35,510 nucleotides of DNA. Source: Anaerozeibacter quisquiliarum. Its GTDB lineage: Bacteria; Bacillota; Clostridia; Christensenellales; Aristaeellaceae. The notes beneath the pieces are model-generated. The model was not told the DNA's origin, did not search any database, and saw only the letters and a list, made by a program, of their open reading frames with translations. Shown here piece by piece: positions 8,985 through 18,081 of the stretch. The first letter of the stretch is position 1. Each line of letters opens with the position of its first letter. The DNA lies in the NCBI GenBank assembly GCA_051162045.1, contig JBISDI010000040.1; one strand, 5' to 3'. The translations under genes and the position numbers were made by a program.

Positions 8985-10457
8985 ATGAATTGGCTGGCGC
9001 TCAAGCGCCACTTCCGCCTCTTCGACGAAAGGGGCCTGCCCGAGGACACCATCGTGGTGTTGCGCCTGATGATCGCGTCGGTCGCGTTCGGCGTCGTGTG
9101 GACCAATGTCACCACCGGCGTGGCGCTGCCCGGCTTCCTCAAGGCGCTGGGCGCGTCCGATTCGCTGTACGGGCTGGTGTTCGCGCTGCCCGCGCTCGCC
9201 AACGCCTTCCAGTTTCTGTGCTCCTACCTGCTCGAACGCACGCACAGGCCGCGCCGGATGATGTTGATCGCGGGGCTGACCCAGCGCCTGGTCTGGATCC
9301 CGATCGCGCTGATCCCCTTCGCGCTGCCGGCCTCGGCCGGCGCGCTGAAGCTGACCGCCGCGGTCGTGATGGCGCTGATCAGCGCCTCGATGGCTCCGTT
9401 CATGAACGTAGCCTTCTACACGATCGCCTCCGCCGTGCCCATCCGCATCCGCGGGCGCTACTTCGCCACGCGCAGCCGTGTGTCCACCTTGGTCGGGCTG
9501 GTGATCGGCCTGCTGATCGGCGTAATCCTCGACGCGATGCCCGGCATGACCGGCTACGCGGCGGTGTTTGCGCTCGCCGGCGTGTTCGGCGTGCTCGACA
9601 TTTTGTGCTACCTGCGCATGAGGGAACTGCCCATGGCGACGAACCCCGACAAGCAAGGGCTGTTTTCGATGCTTTGGAGCGTGCTCAAGGACAAGAACTA
9701 CATGCGCACCGTGCTGATTTTGACCGCGTGGCTGTTCTGCGTGCAACTGACCAGCCCCTACCATAATGTGTACTTGCGCACGGTGCTCGGCATTTCAAAC
9801 TTCAACATCATCCTGACCGGCCAGATCGCCGGCAACCTGGCGCTTATCCTGCTGGTCACCCGCTGGGGCCACGCGATCGACCTGTACGGCAACCGCCCGG
9901 TGCTGCTGGCCAGCGCGTTTCTGACCGCGCTCTACCCGCTGATGTGGACGCGCGTGGGCGCGCCGCTGATGCTCACGCTGATCTTTTTCTCGAACGTCTA
10001 CTCGGGCGGCATCTATTGCGCGGTGGACCTCACGCTGCAAAACCTGTTCATGGGGCAGGCCAAGGAGCAAAACCGCTCGATGTACTTCGCGGTGTACTTC
10101 CTGTTCACCCAACTCATCGGGATGGCGCTGGGTTCGACTGTGGGCGGGCTGCTGCTCGACAATGTGTTCTCGCACGTCGACGCCTTGGGCCTTGCGCTCG
10201 CGGGCGCGCCGTTCACCCGGTACAACGCGCTGTTCGCGCTGGGCGGGTTGCTGCGCCTGTTTGTCGTGCTGTTCCTGATGGTACGGCTCCAGGAACCGGG
10301 CGCGCGCAAGGTGGAAGAATTGCTGGCCGGGGCGAAGGCGGCTTCCGTACACCGGATGTACATGCTGCGCGCCTTCTGGCTGCGCAAGCACCTTCGACGG
10401 CGCTATGAAAAATCGCGGGGAACTCAAGAAAACTTGGAAGAGGATGCGGAATTATGA
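8985..10457 (+). CDS. MFS-family transporter
   Basis: The product is 490 residues with about 12 hydrophobic segments: a cytosolic N-terminal ~30 residues, then paired helices through ALPALANAFQFLCSYLL, a loop rich in Arg (ERTHRPRRMM), and a second half beginning near NYMRTVLILTAWLFCVQL. IRGRYFATRS in the middle resembles the conserved cytoplasmic loop of several MFS groups. The substrate cannot be read from sequence. The start at 8985 has AGGAGGG about 9 bases upstream. The stop overlaps the ATG of the peptidase gene (ATGA), so they are translationally coupled. The C-terminal ~60 residues are basic and cytosolic. Confidence 0.85.
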   Translation: MNWLALKRHFRLFDERGLPEDTIVVLRLMIASVAFGVVWTNVTTGVALPGFLKALGASDSLYGLVFALPALANAFQFLCSYLLERTHRPRRMMLIAGLTQRLVWIPIALIPFALPASAGALKLTAAVVMALISASMAPFMNVAFYTIASAVPIRIRGRYFATRSRVSTLVGLVIGLLIGVILDAMPGMTGYAAVFALAGVFGVLDILCYLRMRELPMATNPDKQGLFSMLWSVLKDKNYMRTVLILTAWLFCVQLTSPYHNVYLRTVLGISNFNIILTGQIAGNLALILLVTRWGHAIDLYGNRPVLLASAFLTALYPLMWTRVGAPLMLTLIFFSNVYSGGIYCAVDLTLQNLFMGQAKEQNRSMYFAVYFLFTQLIGMALGSTVGGLLLDNVFSHVDALGLALAGAPFTRYNALFALGGLLRLFVVLFLMVRLQEPGARKVEELLAGAKAASVHRMYMLRAFWLRKHLRRRYEKSRGTQENLEEDAEL

Positions 10458-12238
10458 GGGAACCCATTCGGCGCGCCGAGGCGCGCATCGACGACACCTG
10501 GCGGCTCAGCGACATCTTTGAAGACGAGGCGCACTGGGAGCGCGCGTTCGCCGAAGCGCGCGAGGCGCTCGCGCTGTTGCCCGCGTTCGCGGGGCGGCTT
10601 TCTGAACGCGCGGCGCTGGCCGAGGCGCTTGCGCGCTATTTTGACGTGCAGCGCCGCGTGGAGGCGCTGGTGACCTACGCCGCCATGCTGCGCGACGAGG
10701 ACACCGCGGTGGCGCGCCACCAGGCGCTCGCCGACCGGGCCGAAACCCTCGCGACTGAACTTAACGCGGCGGCCAGCTTCATCGCGCCCGAGCTGACCGC
10801 GCTCGCACCCGAGCGGTTGGCCGAGCTCGCGCGCGAAGCGACGCTCCGGGACTACGACATGTATTTGCGCGAGCTCGAACGCGGCCGCGCGCATACGCTA
10901 AGCGCGGCTGAGGAGAAGCTGGTGGCGCTGGCGGGCGACATGAGCTCGTCCGCGCGCACGGTTTACGAGCTGCTGACCAGCGCCGACATGAGCTTCCCCT
11001 CGATCGAGGGGCCGGACGGCGCGCCGATTCAGATCACGCAGGGCAGCTACGTGCCCACGCTGATGACGCGCGACCGGCGCGTGCGCGAGGATGCCTATCG
11101 CGCCTATTACGGCGTCTACCGGCGCTTCGCCTCCACGATCCCGGCCGCCTACGCCGGCGCGGTCAAGGCTTCGCAGTTCTACGCCAAGGCGCGCGGATTT
11201 GCCTCGACGCGCGAAGCGGCGCTGTTTGCGGACAACCTGCCGCTTAGCGTGTACGACAACCTGATCGACGCCGTGCACCGCCACCTGGGCGCGCTCAATC
11301 GGCTGCTCGAGCGCAACGCCCGGCTGATCGGGCTTGACAGGCTCAGCATGTGGGACGTGTACGTGCCCGCGGCCCAGAACTTTGCGCTCGACCTGAAGTT
11401 TGACGAGGCCTACGACCTGATCGTCGAGTGCCTGGCCCCGCTGGGCGCGGACTATCAGGCGGTACTCAGGCGCGCGCGGGACGAGCGCTGGATCGACCGC
11501 TACGAAAACACCGGCAAGCACCCGGGCGCGTACGCCTGGGGCACCTATGACAGCCACCCCTACGTGCTGCTCAACTACCACGAGAACCTGGACTCCCTGC
11601 TGACCGTCGCACACGAGATGGGCCACGCGATGCACACGTATTTGAGCGGCAAAACCCAGCCCTACCCCAAGGCCGGCTACTCGATGTTCGCGGCCGAGGT
11701 GGCCTCCACGGTCAACGAGGTGCTGGTGCTGCTCGAGCTCATGGAGCGCTATCCCGAGCGCGAAGCTTTAGGCTGTCTGCTCTATCATCTGCTGGATGGC
11801 TACCGCACCACGCTGTTCCGCCAGGCGATGTTCGCCGAGTTCGAGCGCGACGCCCATGCGATGGCCGAGGCCGGCGAGGCGCTGACGCTCGATAACCTGA
11901 ACGCGCTGTATAAACGGCTGGGTGAGACATACCTGCCCGCCGTCGAGCAGGGCGACGATGCCGCGTACGAGTGGATGCGCATCCCCCACTTCTACCGACC
12001 GTTCTACGTGTTCGTGTACGCCACCGGGTTCTCGGCCGCGACCGCGATCGCCTCTAAGATCCGCTCGGAGGGCGAGAGCGCCGCCCGGCGCTACCGCGAG
12101 TTTCTGAGCGCGGGATCGAGCCTGTACCCGCTGGACGCGCTGAAGCTGGCCGGTATCGACATGGCCTCTCCCGAGCCGGTGGAGCGCGCGCTCGAGCTGT
12201 TCGAGCAGCTGCTCGAACGCTATGAGCAAGTGACCTGA
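10454..12238 (+). CDS. pepF: oligoendopeptidase F (M3B metallopeptidase)
   Basis: The product is 594 residues, the usual length of PepF enzymes, which cut short peptides in the cytosol. The zinc site is HEMGH (H387-H391) in TVAHEMGHAMHTYLSG, with the third ligand Glu in the following FAAEVASTVNE segment. The N-terminal WRLSDIFEDEAHW, central DAYRAYYGVYR and C-terminal HFYRPFYVFVYATGFSAA all match the family. The start ATG overlaps the MFS stop by 4 bases, with GGAAGAGG upstream. Its setting between two transporters suggests a nutrient or peptide role, but that is inference. Confidence 0.95.
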   Translation: MREPIRRAEARIDDTWRLSDIFEDEAHWERAFAEAREALALLPAFAGRLSERAALAEALARYFDVQRRVEALVTYAAMLRDEDTAVARHQALADRAETLATELNAAASFIAPELTALAPERLAELAREATLRDYDMYLRELERGRAHTLSAAEEKLVALAGDMSSSARTVYELLTSADMSFPSIEGPDGAPIQITQGSYVPTLMTRDRRVREDAYRAYYGVYRRFASTIPAAYAGAVKASQFYAKARGFASTREAALFADNLPLSVYDNLIDAVHRHLGALNRLLERNARLIGLDRLSMWDVYVPAAQNFALDLKFDEAYDLIVECLAPLGADYQAVLRRARDERWIDRYENTGKHPGAYAWGTYDSHPYVLLNYHENLDSLLTVAHEMGHAMHTYLSGKTQPYPKAGYSMFAAEVASTVNEVLVLLELMERYPEREALGCLLYHLLDGYRTTLFRQAMFAEFERDAHAMAEAGEALTLDNLNALYKRLGETYLPAVEQGDDAAYEWMRIPHFYRPFYVFVYATGFSAATAIASKIRSEGESAARRYREFLSAGSSLYPLDALKLAGIDMASPEPVERALELFEQLLERYEQVT

Positions 12239-12271
12239 CGGCCGCCCAATGTACGAAAGAAGTGACAGACG

Positions 12272-13183
12272 ATGACCCACGCGCTGCTGGCAATCGACCC
12301 GCTGATGATGGTGCTGCTGATCGCGCTGGTCGGCCTGATCGCGCGGCGCGCAGGGCTGCTGAGCGATCCGCTGATCCAGGGGATCGCTCAGTTGATCCTG
12401 TACGTCGCGCAGCCGGCGCTGATGCTGACGCTCATCCGGCAGGAATCGGCCGCAGGCGGCGAGGCGGCCACCTTTTTGACGGTGTTCGTCGTGACGGCGG
12501 TGTTTTTGAGCGCCGTGCAGCTGCTGCTGCACAGGCTGTTCCGGCGCGCGGAGCGCAGGGTACGCCCGGTGATGACTTCGCTGTCGGTGATGGCCAACGT
12601 GGGCTTCATCGGCGTGCCGGTCGTGCAGGCGGTGTACGGCCAGGAGGCGTTTTTGTACCTGGCCGCCGTCATCCTGGGCTTCAACCTGTCGTTCTGGACG
12701 GTCACGCTGCGGCTGTACGCAGGGAAGGGTCGGAATTCATGGAAAAACCTGCTCAACCCGACGCTGCTTTCCGTGCTGCTGGGCGCGGCGCTGTTTTTTT
12801 TGAAGGTGCGGCTGCCGGGCACGCTGGCGGGCGGCATCGCGCAAATCAGCGCGCTCAACACCCCGCTGTCGATGCTGCTGTTGGGCGCGCGGCTCGAGAC
12901 GCTGCGGCCGCGCCAGCTGCTGGATAAACGAATGTGGCTGGTGGTCGCGCTCAAGCTGCTGGTGTTGCCGCTCATGCTGGTCGCGCTGCTCAAGGCCGTC
13001 AATCTGCAAGGCATGGCGCTGGGCACGCTGGCGCTGGGCACGGCGATGCCCGCGGGCACCAACAGCCAGATGTTCGCCGAGCGCTACGAAGCTGACGTGC
13101 CCTTCGCCGTGCAGTGCATTTCGGTCTCCACGCTGCTGTGTGTCGTGACCATGCCCGTCATTTTGTGGGCGACGGGCATATAG
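12272..13183 (+). CDS. AEC-family (auxin efflux carrier-like) membrane transporter
   Basis: The product is 303 residues with about ten transmembrane helices in two similar halves. NVGFIGVPVVQAVYG (about 109-123) and the second-half ALGTAMPAGTNSQMFAERY are the crossover motifs of AEC/YwkB-type permeases, which move small carboxylates such as malate, lactate or malonate. It starts 33 bases after pepF with only a weak SD (GAAAGAAGTG), so expression probably depends on the upstream genes. The stop overlaps a short hairpin shared with the convergent gene. Substrate is unknown. Confidence 0.85.
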   Translation: MTHALLAIDPLMMVLLIALVGLIARRAGLLSDPLIQGIAQLILYVAQPALMLTLIRQESAAGGEAATFLTVFVVTAVFLSAVQLLLHRLFRRAERRVRPVMTSLSVMANVGFIGVPVVQAVYGQEAFLYLAAVILGFNLSFWTVTLRLYAGKGRNSWKNLLNPTLLSVLLGAALFFLKVRLPGTLAGGIAQISALNTPLSMLLLGARLETLRPRQLLDKRMWLVVALKLLVLPLMLVALLKAVNLQGMALGTLALGTAMPAGTNSQMFAERYEADVPFAVQCISVSTLLCVVTMPVILWATGI

Positions 13184-13185
13184 GA

Positions 13186-13207
13186 AGGCTCCGTTTCGAG
13201 CGAGCCT
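13186..13207. terminator. short hairpin between convergent genes
   Basis: A 6-bp stem AGGCTC/GAGCCT (13186-13191, 13202-13207) sits between and partly within the facing stop codons. It has no T-tract and may be a weak bidirectional terminator. Confidence 0.35.
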
Positions 13208-14423
13208 ATCGCGCGGCGAGCAGGCCGCTCAGGTCTACCTGCTGCCAGTCCGAGTACACGTACCCGCGCAGCCACAGGCACATTTCCCCCGGCGCGGCGA
13301 TCACCTGATAGACGGTCCCGCCATGCACCGCGCCGCCGTCCTGATAGCCGATGTCCATCAGTTCCTTCATGGCATCGACGTCGAGCTTTCCGAAAAAGCG
13401 CTCCGAATTTGCGAGATTCACGAGATGGTCGTACCGCCCATCCTCGGCAGGATCGCGCGGGGGCGCGACCTTCTTTGTCCAAGCGTCCGGATAGGGCGGT
13501 ATGAAGCTGTTGTAGGTCACCAGCAATCCCTTTTCATCCCCTTGGCGCACGCGGCAATCGAACGTCGGCCGTTCGACCGACACCGCGCGATTCGCGTCCG
13601 CCAGCTGGATGATGTAGGCGCTGTCCGCCGGGGTGCTCGCGAGCAACGCCGCCGCTTCGTCGACGGTATCGCACCGGTTCAGAACCGTCGCGAGGATCGA
13701 CGCGCTGTCCTCCCGGTCTTCGTAGGCATTTGCGTCGGAATAGCCGCCATTGTTGAGCTCCAGAAACAGCCCGCGCTCGTTGATGCCGGTCTCCATGTAG
13801 ACGTTACCGAGCGGATGCACATTGGCGTAGGCGTTGCCGTCGGCCGGGTGAAGGATCACCACCGACAGGTATTTCATGTACTGCTGCATGCCGTCCCGCA
13901 CCATGTCCCAGTTCCGCCCGAATACGAGCCCTCCGCCGGGCGTGTACGCGTTCCACGCGGCGATGCCGCTGCACGAATCGGGTTGATCCGCGCCCAGGAG
14001 CACGTCCGAGAGGTTGAAGAAGCCGGCATTGAGGCGCAATACCTCGTCGCGCGTGAGCCCCGAGGTTTCCGCCATGCCGTCCAGCAGCTCGCCCAATTCG
14101 TCCGAAAGCCGATCCGCAAGCCATTGCCCGGCGGCGGTTTGCTGTTGCATATCCATGCCGCGCGCCGCAAGATCGGCGGTAATCTCCGCGCCAAACGCGG
14201 CGAGGTCGTGTTTTACGAGCGCGCCGTACTGCCGCCCCATCGCCCGCCACGTGCCCGAGAGGTTCAGCACCCAGTAGACGTCGTCCGCCGTGCGGTAGGC
14301 CGTGCCGCCCTCAAACGAAGCGACCTGCGTCAGCGCGCCGTCCGAAGCGTATGCCGGGCCCGAGAAGAACAGACAAAGGGCCAGTGTGAGAAGCGCGACT
14401 CCATATCGTACCGTTACATTCAT
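13206..14423 (-). CDS. secreted C45-type Ntn hydrolase (acyltransferase/acylase-like)
   Basis: The product is 405 residues. A signal peptide (1-27: a basic start, LLTLALCLFF, then PAYA-SDG) indicates export. CSGIAAWNAYTPGGGLVFGR (151-170) matches the nucleophile region of peptidase family C45 and related N-terminal-nucleophile acylases: Cys151 as nucleophile after autocleavage, followed by the GRNWDM segment. NVYMETGINERGLFLELNNGG further on fits the same fold. Such enzymes hydrolyse or transfer acyl groups on amides (penicillin V, bile salts, acyl amino acids); which applies here is unknown. The start at 14423 has GAGGAGGAA upstream. It lies 97 bases after a PadR regulator gene in the same direction and may be controlled by it. 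Confidence 0.75.
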   Translation of the reverse strand: MNVTVRYGVALLTLALCLFFSGPAYASDGALTQVASFEGGTAYRTADDVYWVLNLSGTWRAMGRQYGALVKHDLAAFGAEITADLAARGMDMQQQTAAGQWLADRLSDELGELLDGMAETSGLTRDEVLRLNAGFFNLSDVLLGADQPDSCSGIAAWNAYTPGGGLVFGRNWDMVRDGMQQYMKYLSVVILHPADGNAYANVHPLGNVYMETGINERGLFLELNNGGYSDANAYEDREDSASILATVLNRCDTVDEAAALLASTPADSAYIIQLADANRAVSVERPTFDCRVRQGDEKGLLVTYNSFIPPYPDAWTKKVAPPRDPAEDGRYDHLVNLANSERFFGKLDVDAMKELMDIGYQDGGAVHGGTVYQVIAAPGEMCLWLRGYVYSDWQQVDLSGLLAAR

Positions 14424-14520
14424 CCCATGTTCCTCCTCGTTTTGAGTGAGATCAACCCAAATGCAAAGGTGGTTACGCTCCCTTGCGCATATGTGTCGTT
14501 TTAAATGTAAGGTTTCCGGC

Positions 14521-15093
14521 TCACGTCCCCTCACCCCTTTCGACCCGCGGCAGTTCGTCCCGGTATTGTGTGAGGAAGGTCAAGAACGCCCGCTCGCGCA
14601 TATAGCCCCATTTGGACATGAACAGATTGATTTGGTAATCGGGCGACGCTTCGGAAAGCCCCAGTGTCTCCTGGTATTCCGATGCCCGAGTGATGGTCAT
14701 TTGGTCGAAGATCGCGATGATCCGCCTTTTCTCGGCAATCAGCATGTCGAGATTTTGCAGCGCCGCCTCCGGATCGGCCTTCGCCATGTGGAACAGCTTG
14801 AGCAGCGCCTCGTTGCGCGTGGGGCTTTCGGTCATTCTACCGGCCAGCCACGCCTTGAGCGCGGCCCTGCCCCCATCCGTGATGCGGTAAACCTTCTTTT
14901 CATGGCGGAGCGCGGGCGCGGTTTCCGCGATGGCCACCCAGTTCTTTTTCCGCATCGCGCCCAGCGTCCGATAGATTTGCCCCTGATCGGCTGCCCAGAT
15001 AAAGGCGCAGGAAATATCGAATACCTTTTTCAATTCATAGCCGGTCAACGCCTTATCCCACAAAAAGCCGAGGATTCCGTATTCCAATGACAC
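14521..15093 (-). CDS. PadR-family transcriptional regulator
   Basis: The product is about 190 residues. The winged-helix N-terminus SLEYGILGFLWDKALTGYEL, then IWAADQGQIYRTLGAMRKK and KKVYRITDGGRAALKAWL, is typical of PadR; a Vir-like C-terminal helical domain (about 85-185) completes it. The start chosen is GTG at 15093: AAAGGG lies 8 bases upstream and the family begins with SLEY. An ATG at 15114 (MIQRVLP) is the alternative. It is divergent from the GH3 gene and directly upstream of the secreted C45-type hydrolase gene. PadR proteins commonly repress their own operon and sense phenolics or antibiotics; the ligand is unknown here. Confidence 0.88.
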   Translation of the reverse strand: MSLEYGILGFLWDKALTGYELKKVFDISCAFIWAADQGQIYRTLGAMRKKNWVAIAETAPALRHEKKVYRITDGGRAALKAWLAGRMTESPTRNEALLKLFHMAKADPEAALQNLDMLIAEKRRIIAIFDQMTITRASEYQETLGLSEASPDYQINLFMSKWGYMRERAFLTFLTQYRDELPRVERGEGT

Positions 15094-15118
15094 AGGCAGC
15101 ACCCTTTGAATCATACTT

Positions 15119-15134
15119 GTATTATATAACATAC
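15119..15134. promoter_or_regulatory. possible PadR operator over its -10 region
   Basis: The GTAT-N8-ATAC inverted repeat covers a minus-strand TATAAT (15121-15126) about 28 bases before the padR start. PadR sites are often AT-rich dyads of this sort. There is no good -35 element. Regulation is inferred. Confidence 0.35.
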
Positions 15135-15225
15135 TTCGGCACTCGATGGGGGCAATTTAGGGGACAGGCCCGACTTTTTTTCGCGCCCGACTGTCACTAT
15201 GATGCATTTTGTAGGTTTTACATGC

Positions 15226-15254
15226 TGGTCAACGCGGTCAAAATGCGGTATAAT
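15226..15254 (+). promoter_or_regulatory. promoter of the GH3 gene
   Basis: A perfect TATAAT (15249-15254) lies 17 bases after TGGTCA (15226-15231, 4 of 6). The leader is about 25 bases with AAAGGA before the ATG. Confidence 0.65.
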
Positions 15255-15284
15255 GCGAGCGAAGCAGAAAGGATGCGGTTTTTT

Positions 15285-17162
15285 ATGAAGAAATGGGCGC
15301 TTCTGGCGCTTTGCCTGGTCTGCGCGCTGGTATTTGCCGTTCCGCGCGGCCTTGCCGAAGAGAAGAACGCGGCGGCGATCGTCCAAGGGATGACGCGGCG
15401 CGAGAAGGTCGCGCAGTTGCTGTTTATGGATTTTCGCAACTGGATGCCCGACCCGGAGGAAGCGGCGGCGAAACGCGAGCTGAACCCGAAGTACGACGGG
15501 GAGCCGGTCGTGCAGCTGAACGCCGAGATCGAGGAAATGATCGCGGCCTATTCGTTCGGCGGCGTGATCCTGTTCGGCGAAAACCTCGGGGAGACGGCGG
15601 CGTCCGTAAAGCTCACGCGCGCGCTGCAGCGCGCGGCGATTCGCGGGGGAGGGTTGCCGCTGCTGATCGGCGCGGATCAGGAGGGCGGCGGCGTTACGCG
15701 GCTCGGGCAGGGCACCTGCCTGCCGGGCAACATGGCGATCGGCGCGACGGGCAGCGCCGCCTACGCGCGCGAGGCGGGCGCGATCACCGGGCGCGAACTT
15801 GTGGCCCTGGGCATCGACGTGAACTTCAGCCCGGTGGCGGACGTCAACAGCAATCCTGAAAACCCGGTAATCGGCCTGCGTTCCTTCGGCTCAAAGCCCG
15901 AACAAGTGGCCGAGTTCGCGGCGGCGATGGCCGAGGGCATCGAGTCGGCGGGCGCGCTCGCCGCCGGCAAGCATTTCCCCGGCCACGGCGACACTTCGGT
16001 CGACTCCCATTTGGGCCTGCCGCGCGTCGATAAGGACATCGCCGCGCTGCGAAAGACCGAGCTGATCCCTTTCCAGGCGCTGATCGACGCGGGCATCCCG
16101 ATGATTATGTGCGCGCACATCCAGTTCCCGGCGCTCGACGCCTCGACCATTACATCCAAGACGGGCGAGGAAATCGTCGTGCCCGCGACGTTTTCACGTG
16201 CCATCCTGACGGGCATCCTGCGCGATGAAATGGGCTTTGACGGCCTGATCGTCACCGACGCCATGGACATGGGCGCGATCGCGGACAACGTGGAGAGCGC
16301 GGACGGCGTGGTGCTGGCGCTCGCGGCCGGCGCGGACATGATCTGCATGCCCGCCAGGGTGCGCACGCCCAAAGATGCAGAAAAGATCGAGGCGATCTTC
16401 GCGGCCGTCGACCGGGCCATTGAAGAGGGCGTGCTCACCGAGGAGCGGCTCGACGAATCGGCGGCGCGCGTCGTCGGGATGAAATTGAATCTGGGGCTGG
16501 CGGACAGATCCTTCGACGAATCGGGCGACGCGGCCGCGGCCGAGCACGCGCTGTCGGTCGTCGGCTGCACGTCGCACCGGGCGACCGAGCGCGCCATCGC
16601 CGAGGCCGCGATCACAAAGACGCGGGACGGGCTCGGCGCGCTCCCGTTCGCGCCCGCAAGCGGCGAGACCGTGCTGGTGCTGACGCCCTACGCAAACGAG
16701 GTGGCGAGCGCGCGGTATGGCTTTGAGCGGCTGAAAAAAGAGCGCGCCGTCCGCTCGGACGTCGCACTCGAGGCGTACGGCTACAAGGGCAAAATGGCGC
16801 TTGACGACGAGCTGACATCGGCGCTTGAGCGCGCGGACTACATCGTGCTGCTCACCGAGATGAGCGGCGCCGCGTCGCTCGCGCCCGACCACTGGGCGAC
16901 CGCGCTGCCGACGGCGGTGTGGGCGTCGGTCAAGGATATGGATAAGGCCGCGCGCTTCGTGCGCGCCGGCATCGGCGCGCCGTACGACGCGGTGAATTAT
17001 GTGGATTGTCCCGCGGAGCTGATGGCGTTCGGCAACGTCGGCATGAGCGATCAGGACGCGGCGTCGGGCGTGATTACCGGCAAGTACGGCCCCAACATCC
17101 CCGCGCTGCTCGGCGCGATCTTCGGCGCGTTCGAGCCGACGGGGGAGATGCCGGCGGATTGA
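15285..17162 (+). CDS. secreted GH3 beta-N-acetylhexosaminidase (NagZ-like)
   Basis: The product is 625 residues. A signal peptide (1-24, MKKWALLALC then LVFAVPRGLA-EE) directs export. The catalytic GH3 TIM barrel (about 30-390) has LLIGADQEGGGVTRLG, KHFPGHGDTSVDSH (229-242, the loop with the catalytic Asp/His pair in NagZ enzymes) and VTDAMDMGAI with nucleophile D325. A second alpha/beta domain follows (about 430-610), as in Bacillus NagZ/YbbD, which releases GlcNAc from muropeptides outside the cell during wall turnover. The start at 15285 has AAAGGA 11 bases upstream; the ATG at 15273 overlaps that site. It is monocistronic. A lipoprotein Cys is not evident, so it is probably released or wall-bound. 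Confidence 0.9.
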   Translation: MKKWALLALCLVCALVFAVPRGLAEEKNAAAIVQGMTRREKVAQLLFMDFRNWMPDPEEAAAKRELNPKYDGEPVVQLNAEIEEMIAAYSFGGVILFGENLGETAASVKLTRALQRAAIRGGGLPLLIGADQEGGGVTRLGQGTCLPGNMAIGATGSAAYAREAGAITGRELVALGIDVNFSPVADVNSNPENPVIGLRSFGSKPEQVAEFAAAMAEGIESAGALAAGKHFPGHGDTSVDSHLGLPRVDKDIAALRKTELIPFQALIDAGIPMIMCAHIQFPALDASTITSKTGEEIVVPATFSRAILTGILRDEMGFDGLIVTDAMDMGAIADNVESADGVVLALAAGADMICMPARVRTPKDAEKIEAIFAAVDRAIEEGVLTEERLDESAARVVGMKLNLGLADRSFDESGDAAAAEHALSVVGCTSHRATERAIAEAAITKTRDGLGALPFAPASGETVLVLTPYANEVASARYGFERLKKERAVRSDVALEAYGYKGKMALDDELTSALERADYIVLLTEMSGAASLAPDHWATALPTAVWASVKDMDKAARFVRAGIGAPYDAVNYVDCPAELMAFGNVGMSDQDAASGVITGKYGPNIPALLGAIFGAFEPTGEMPAD

Positions 17163-17185
17163 GCGCGTCCCCATCGCGCGCCGCT

Positions 17186-17767
17186 CTAATTTCGCGGAAC
17201 GCGGAGCAACCCCGTGAAGTTTTGCAACCAGGAAAGGCTCAATCGATCCAACACAGCGCGCGATTCGTCCACATCCCCTGCCGGAGCGACGATCACCCGC
17301 CTGCCCGGCGTGCCGACGCTGGCATGACTGTATTCAGAATCCTCCACGACGGTTCTATCAAACAGGTGGATGGCCATGGATGCAAAGCGACCCTCCGTAT
17401 AAAGCACCCCCAGCGACGGTTCCCGTTCGGCGTCGACATAATTCAGCACACCATGAGAGGCGTCGCGGTCAAAGTACACGCGGGCGTCGCCGGCGAGCGT
17501 CGCCGGGTAAGCGTCGATCTCGAACCTTCCCTCGAAGCGAGGGTCGTCGAACAGACGGTCATGGAGCCAACCGTCGATCTTTATCCCAACCGTTTGAATG
17601 GGCTGGGGTTCCTCGCCCATATTTAACTCGATACCGGAAAATGAGCCGTATACCCTGCGTGGGATGCACGAAAGCAGAAACACAGTCACCAGTACGGCTG
17701 CAATGGCCGCGAGGCCTTTCAGGGCAATCTTCAGTATCTCAATTGGCTTAGGCCTCATGGCCACCAT
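17186..17767 (-). CDS. hypothetical membrane-anchored protein
   Basis: The product is 193 residues and not recognised. After a short basic start (MRPKPIEILK) comes one strong transmembrane segment (AAIAAVLVTVFLLSCIP, about residues 22-38), then about 155 residues that would lie outside, with many acidic residues and no Cys pairs. The start at 17767 has GGAGG 9 bases upstream, better than the in-frame ATGs before it. It is 57 bases downstream of another small membrane-protein gene in the same direction and may be co-transcribed. It converges with the GH3 gene. A role at the membrane is all that can be inferred. Confidence 0.65.
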   Translation of the reverse strand: MVAMRPKPIEILKIALKGLAAIAAVLVTVFLLSCIPRRVYGSFSGIELNMGEEPQPIQTVGIKIDGWLHDRLFDDPRFEGRFEIDAYPATLAGDARVYFDRDASHGVLNYVDAEREPSLGVLYTEGRFASMAIHLFDRTVVEDSEYSHASVGTPGRRVIVAPAGDVDESRAVLDRLSLSWLQNFTGLLRVPRN

Positions 17768-17824
17768 ACAAAACCACCTCCAGTCGCTCATGGTCATACT
17801 TCAAGGGCCTATTGGCGGCATTCT

Positions 17825-18055
17825 TTACTGGCGTTCGTCTTCCTTGGCCGTTTTGGCCTCCGCCTTCTTTTCTTTCCGGCGTTCAACCAAGTATCTGATG
17901 AAATTGTGTGAAATCCAGAGGAACCAGAGGGCATACTTGACTGCGCGCCAAAGCACATCATCCAGTATGTAGCCTTCCAACTCTTCTGTGATCCAGATGA
18001 AGGCTGGAATCAGCCCGAGAATCGTGAAAAAAAGATGTCGTTCTGATGCGCTCAT
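17825..18055 (-). CDS. hypothetical small membrane protein
   Basis: The product is 76 residues and not recognised. It has a first hydrophobic stretch LFFTILGLIPAFIWI (about 9-22), an acidic turn ITEELEG, a second amphipathic-to-hydrophobic stretch VKYALWFLWISHNFIRYLV, and a highly charged tail of Lys, Arg and Glu. The start at 18055 has GGAGGG 6 bases upstream. The ATG overlaps the stop of a minus-strand open frame that carries transposase-like sequence (ATGA); the overlap is probably chance left by the insertion. It may form a unit with the downstream membrane protein gene. Confidence 0.6.
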   Translation of the reverse strand: MSASERHLFFTILGLIPAFIWITEELEGYILDDVLWRAVKYALWFLWISHNFIRYLVERRKEKKAEAKTAKEDERQ

Positions 18056-18081
18056 ATACCTTCCCTCCAAGAGCCACACTC

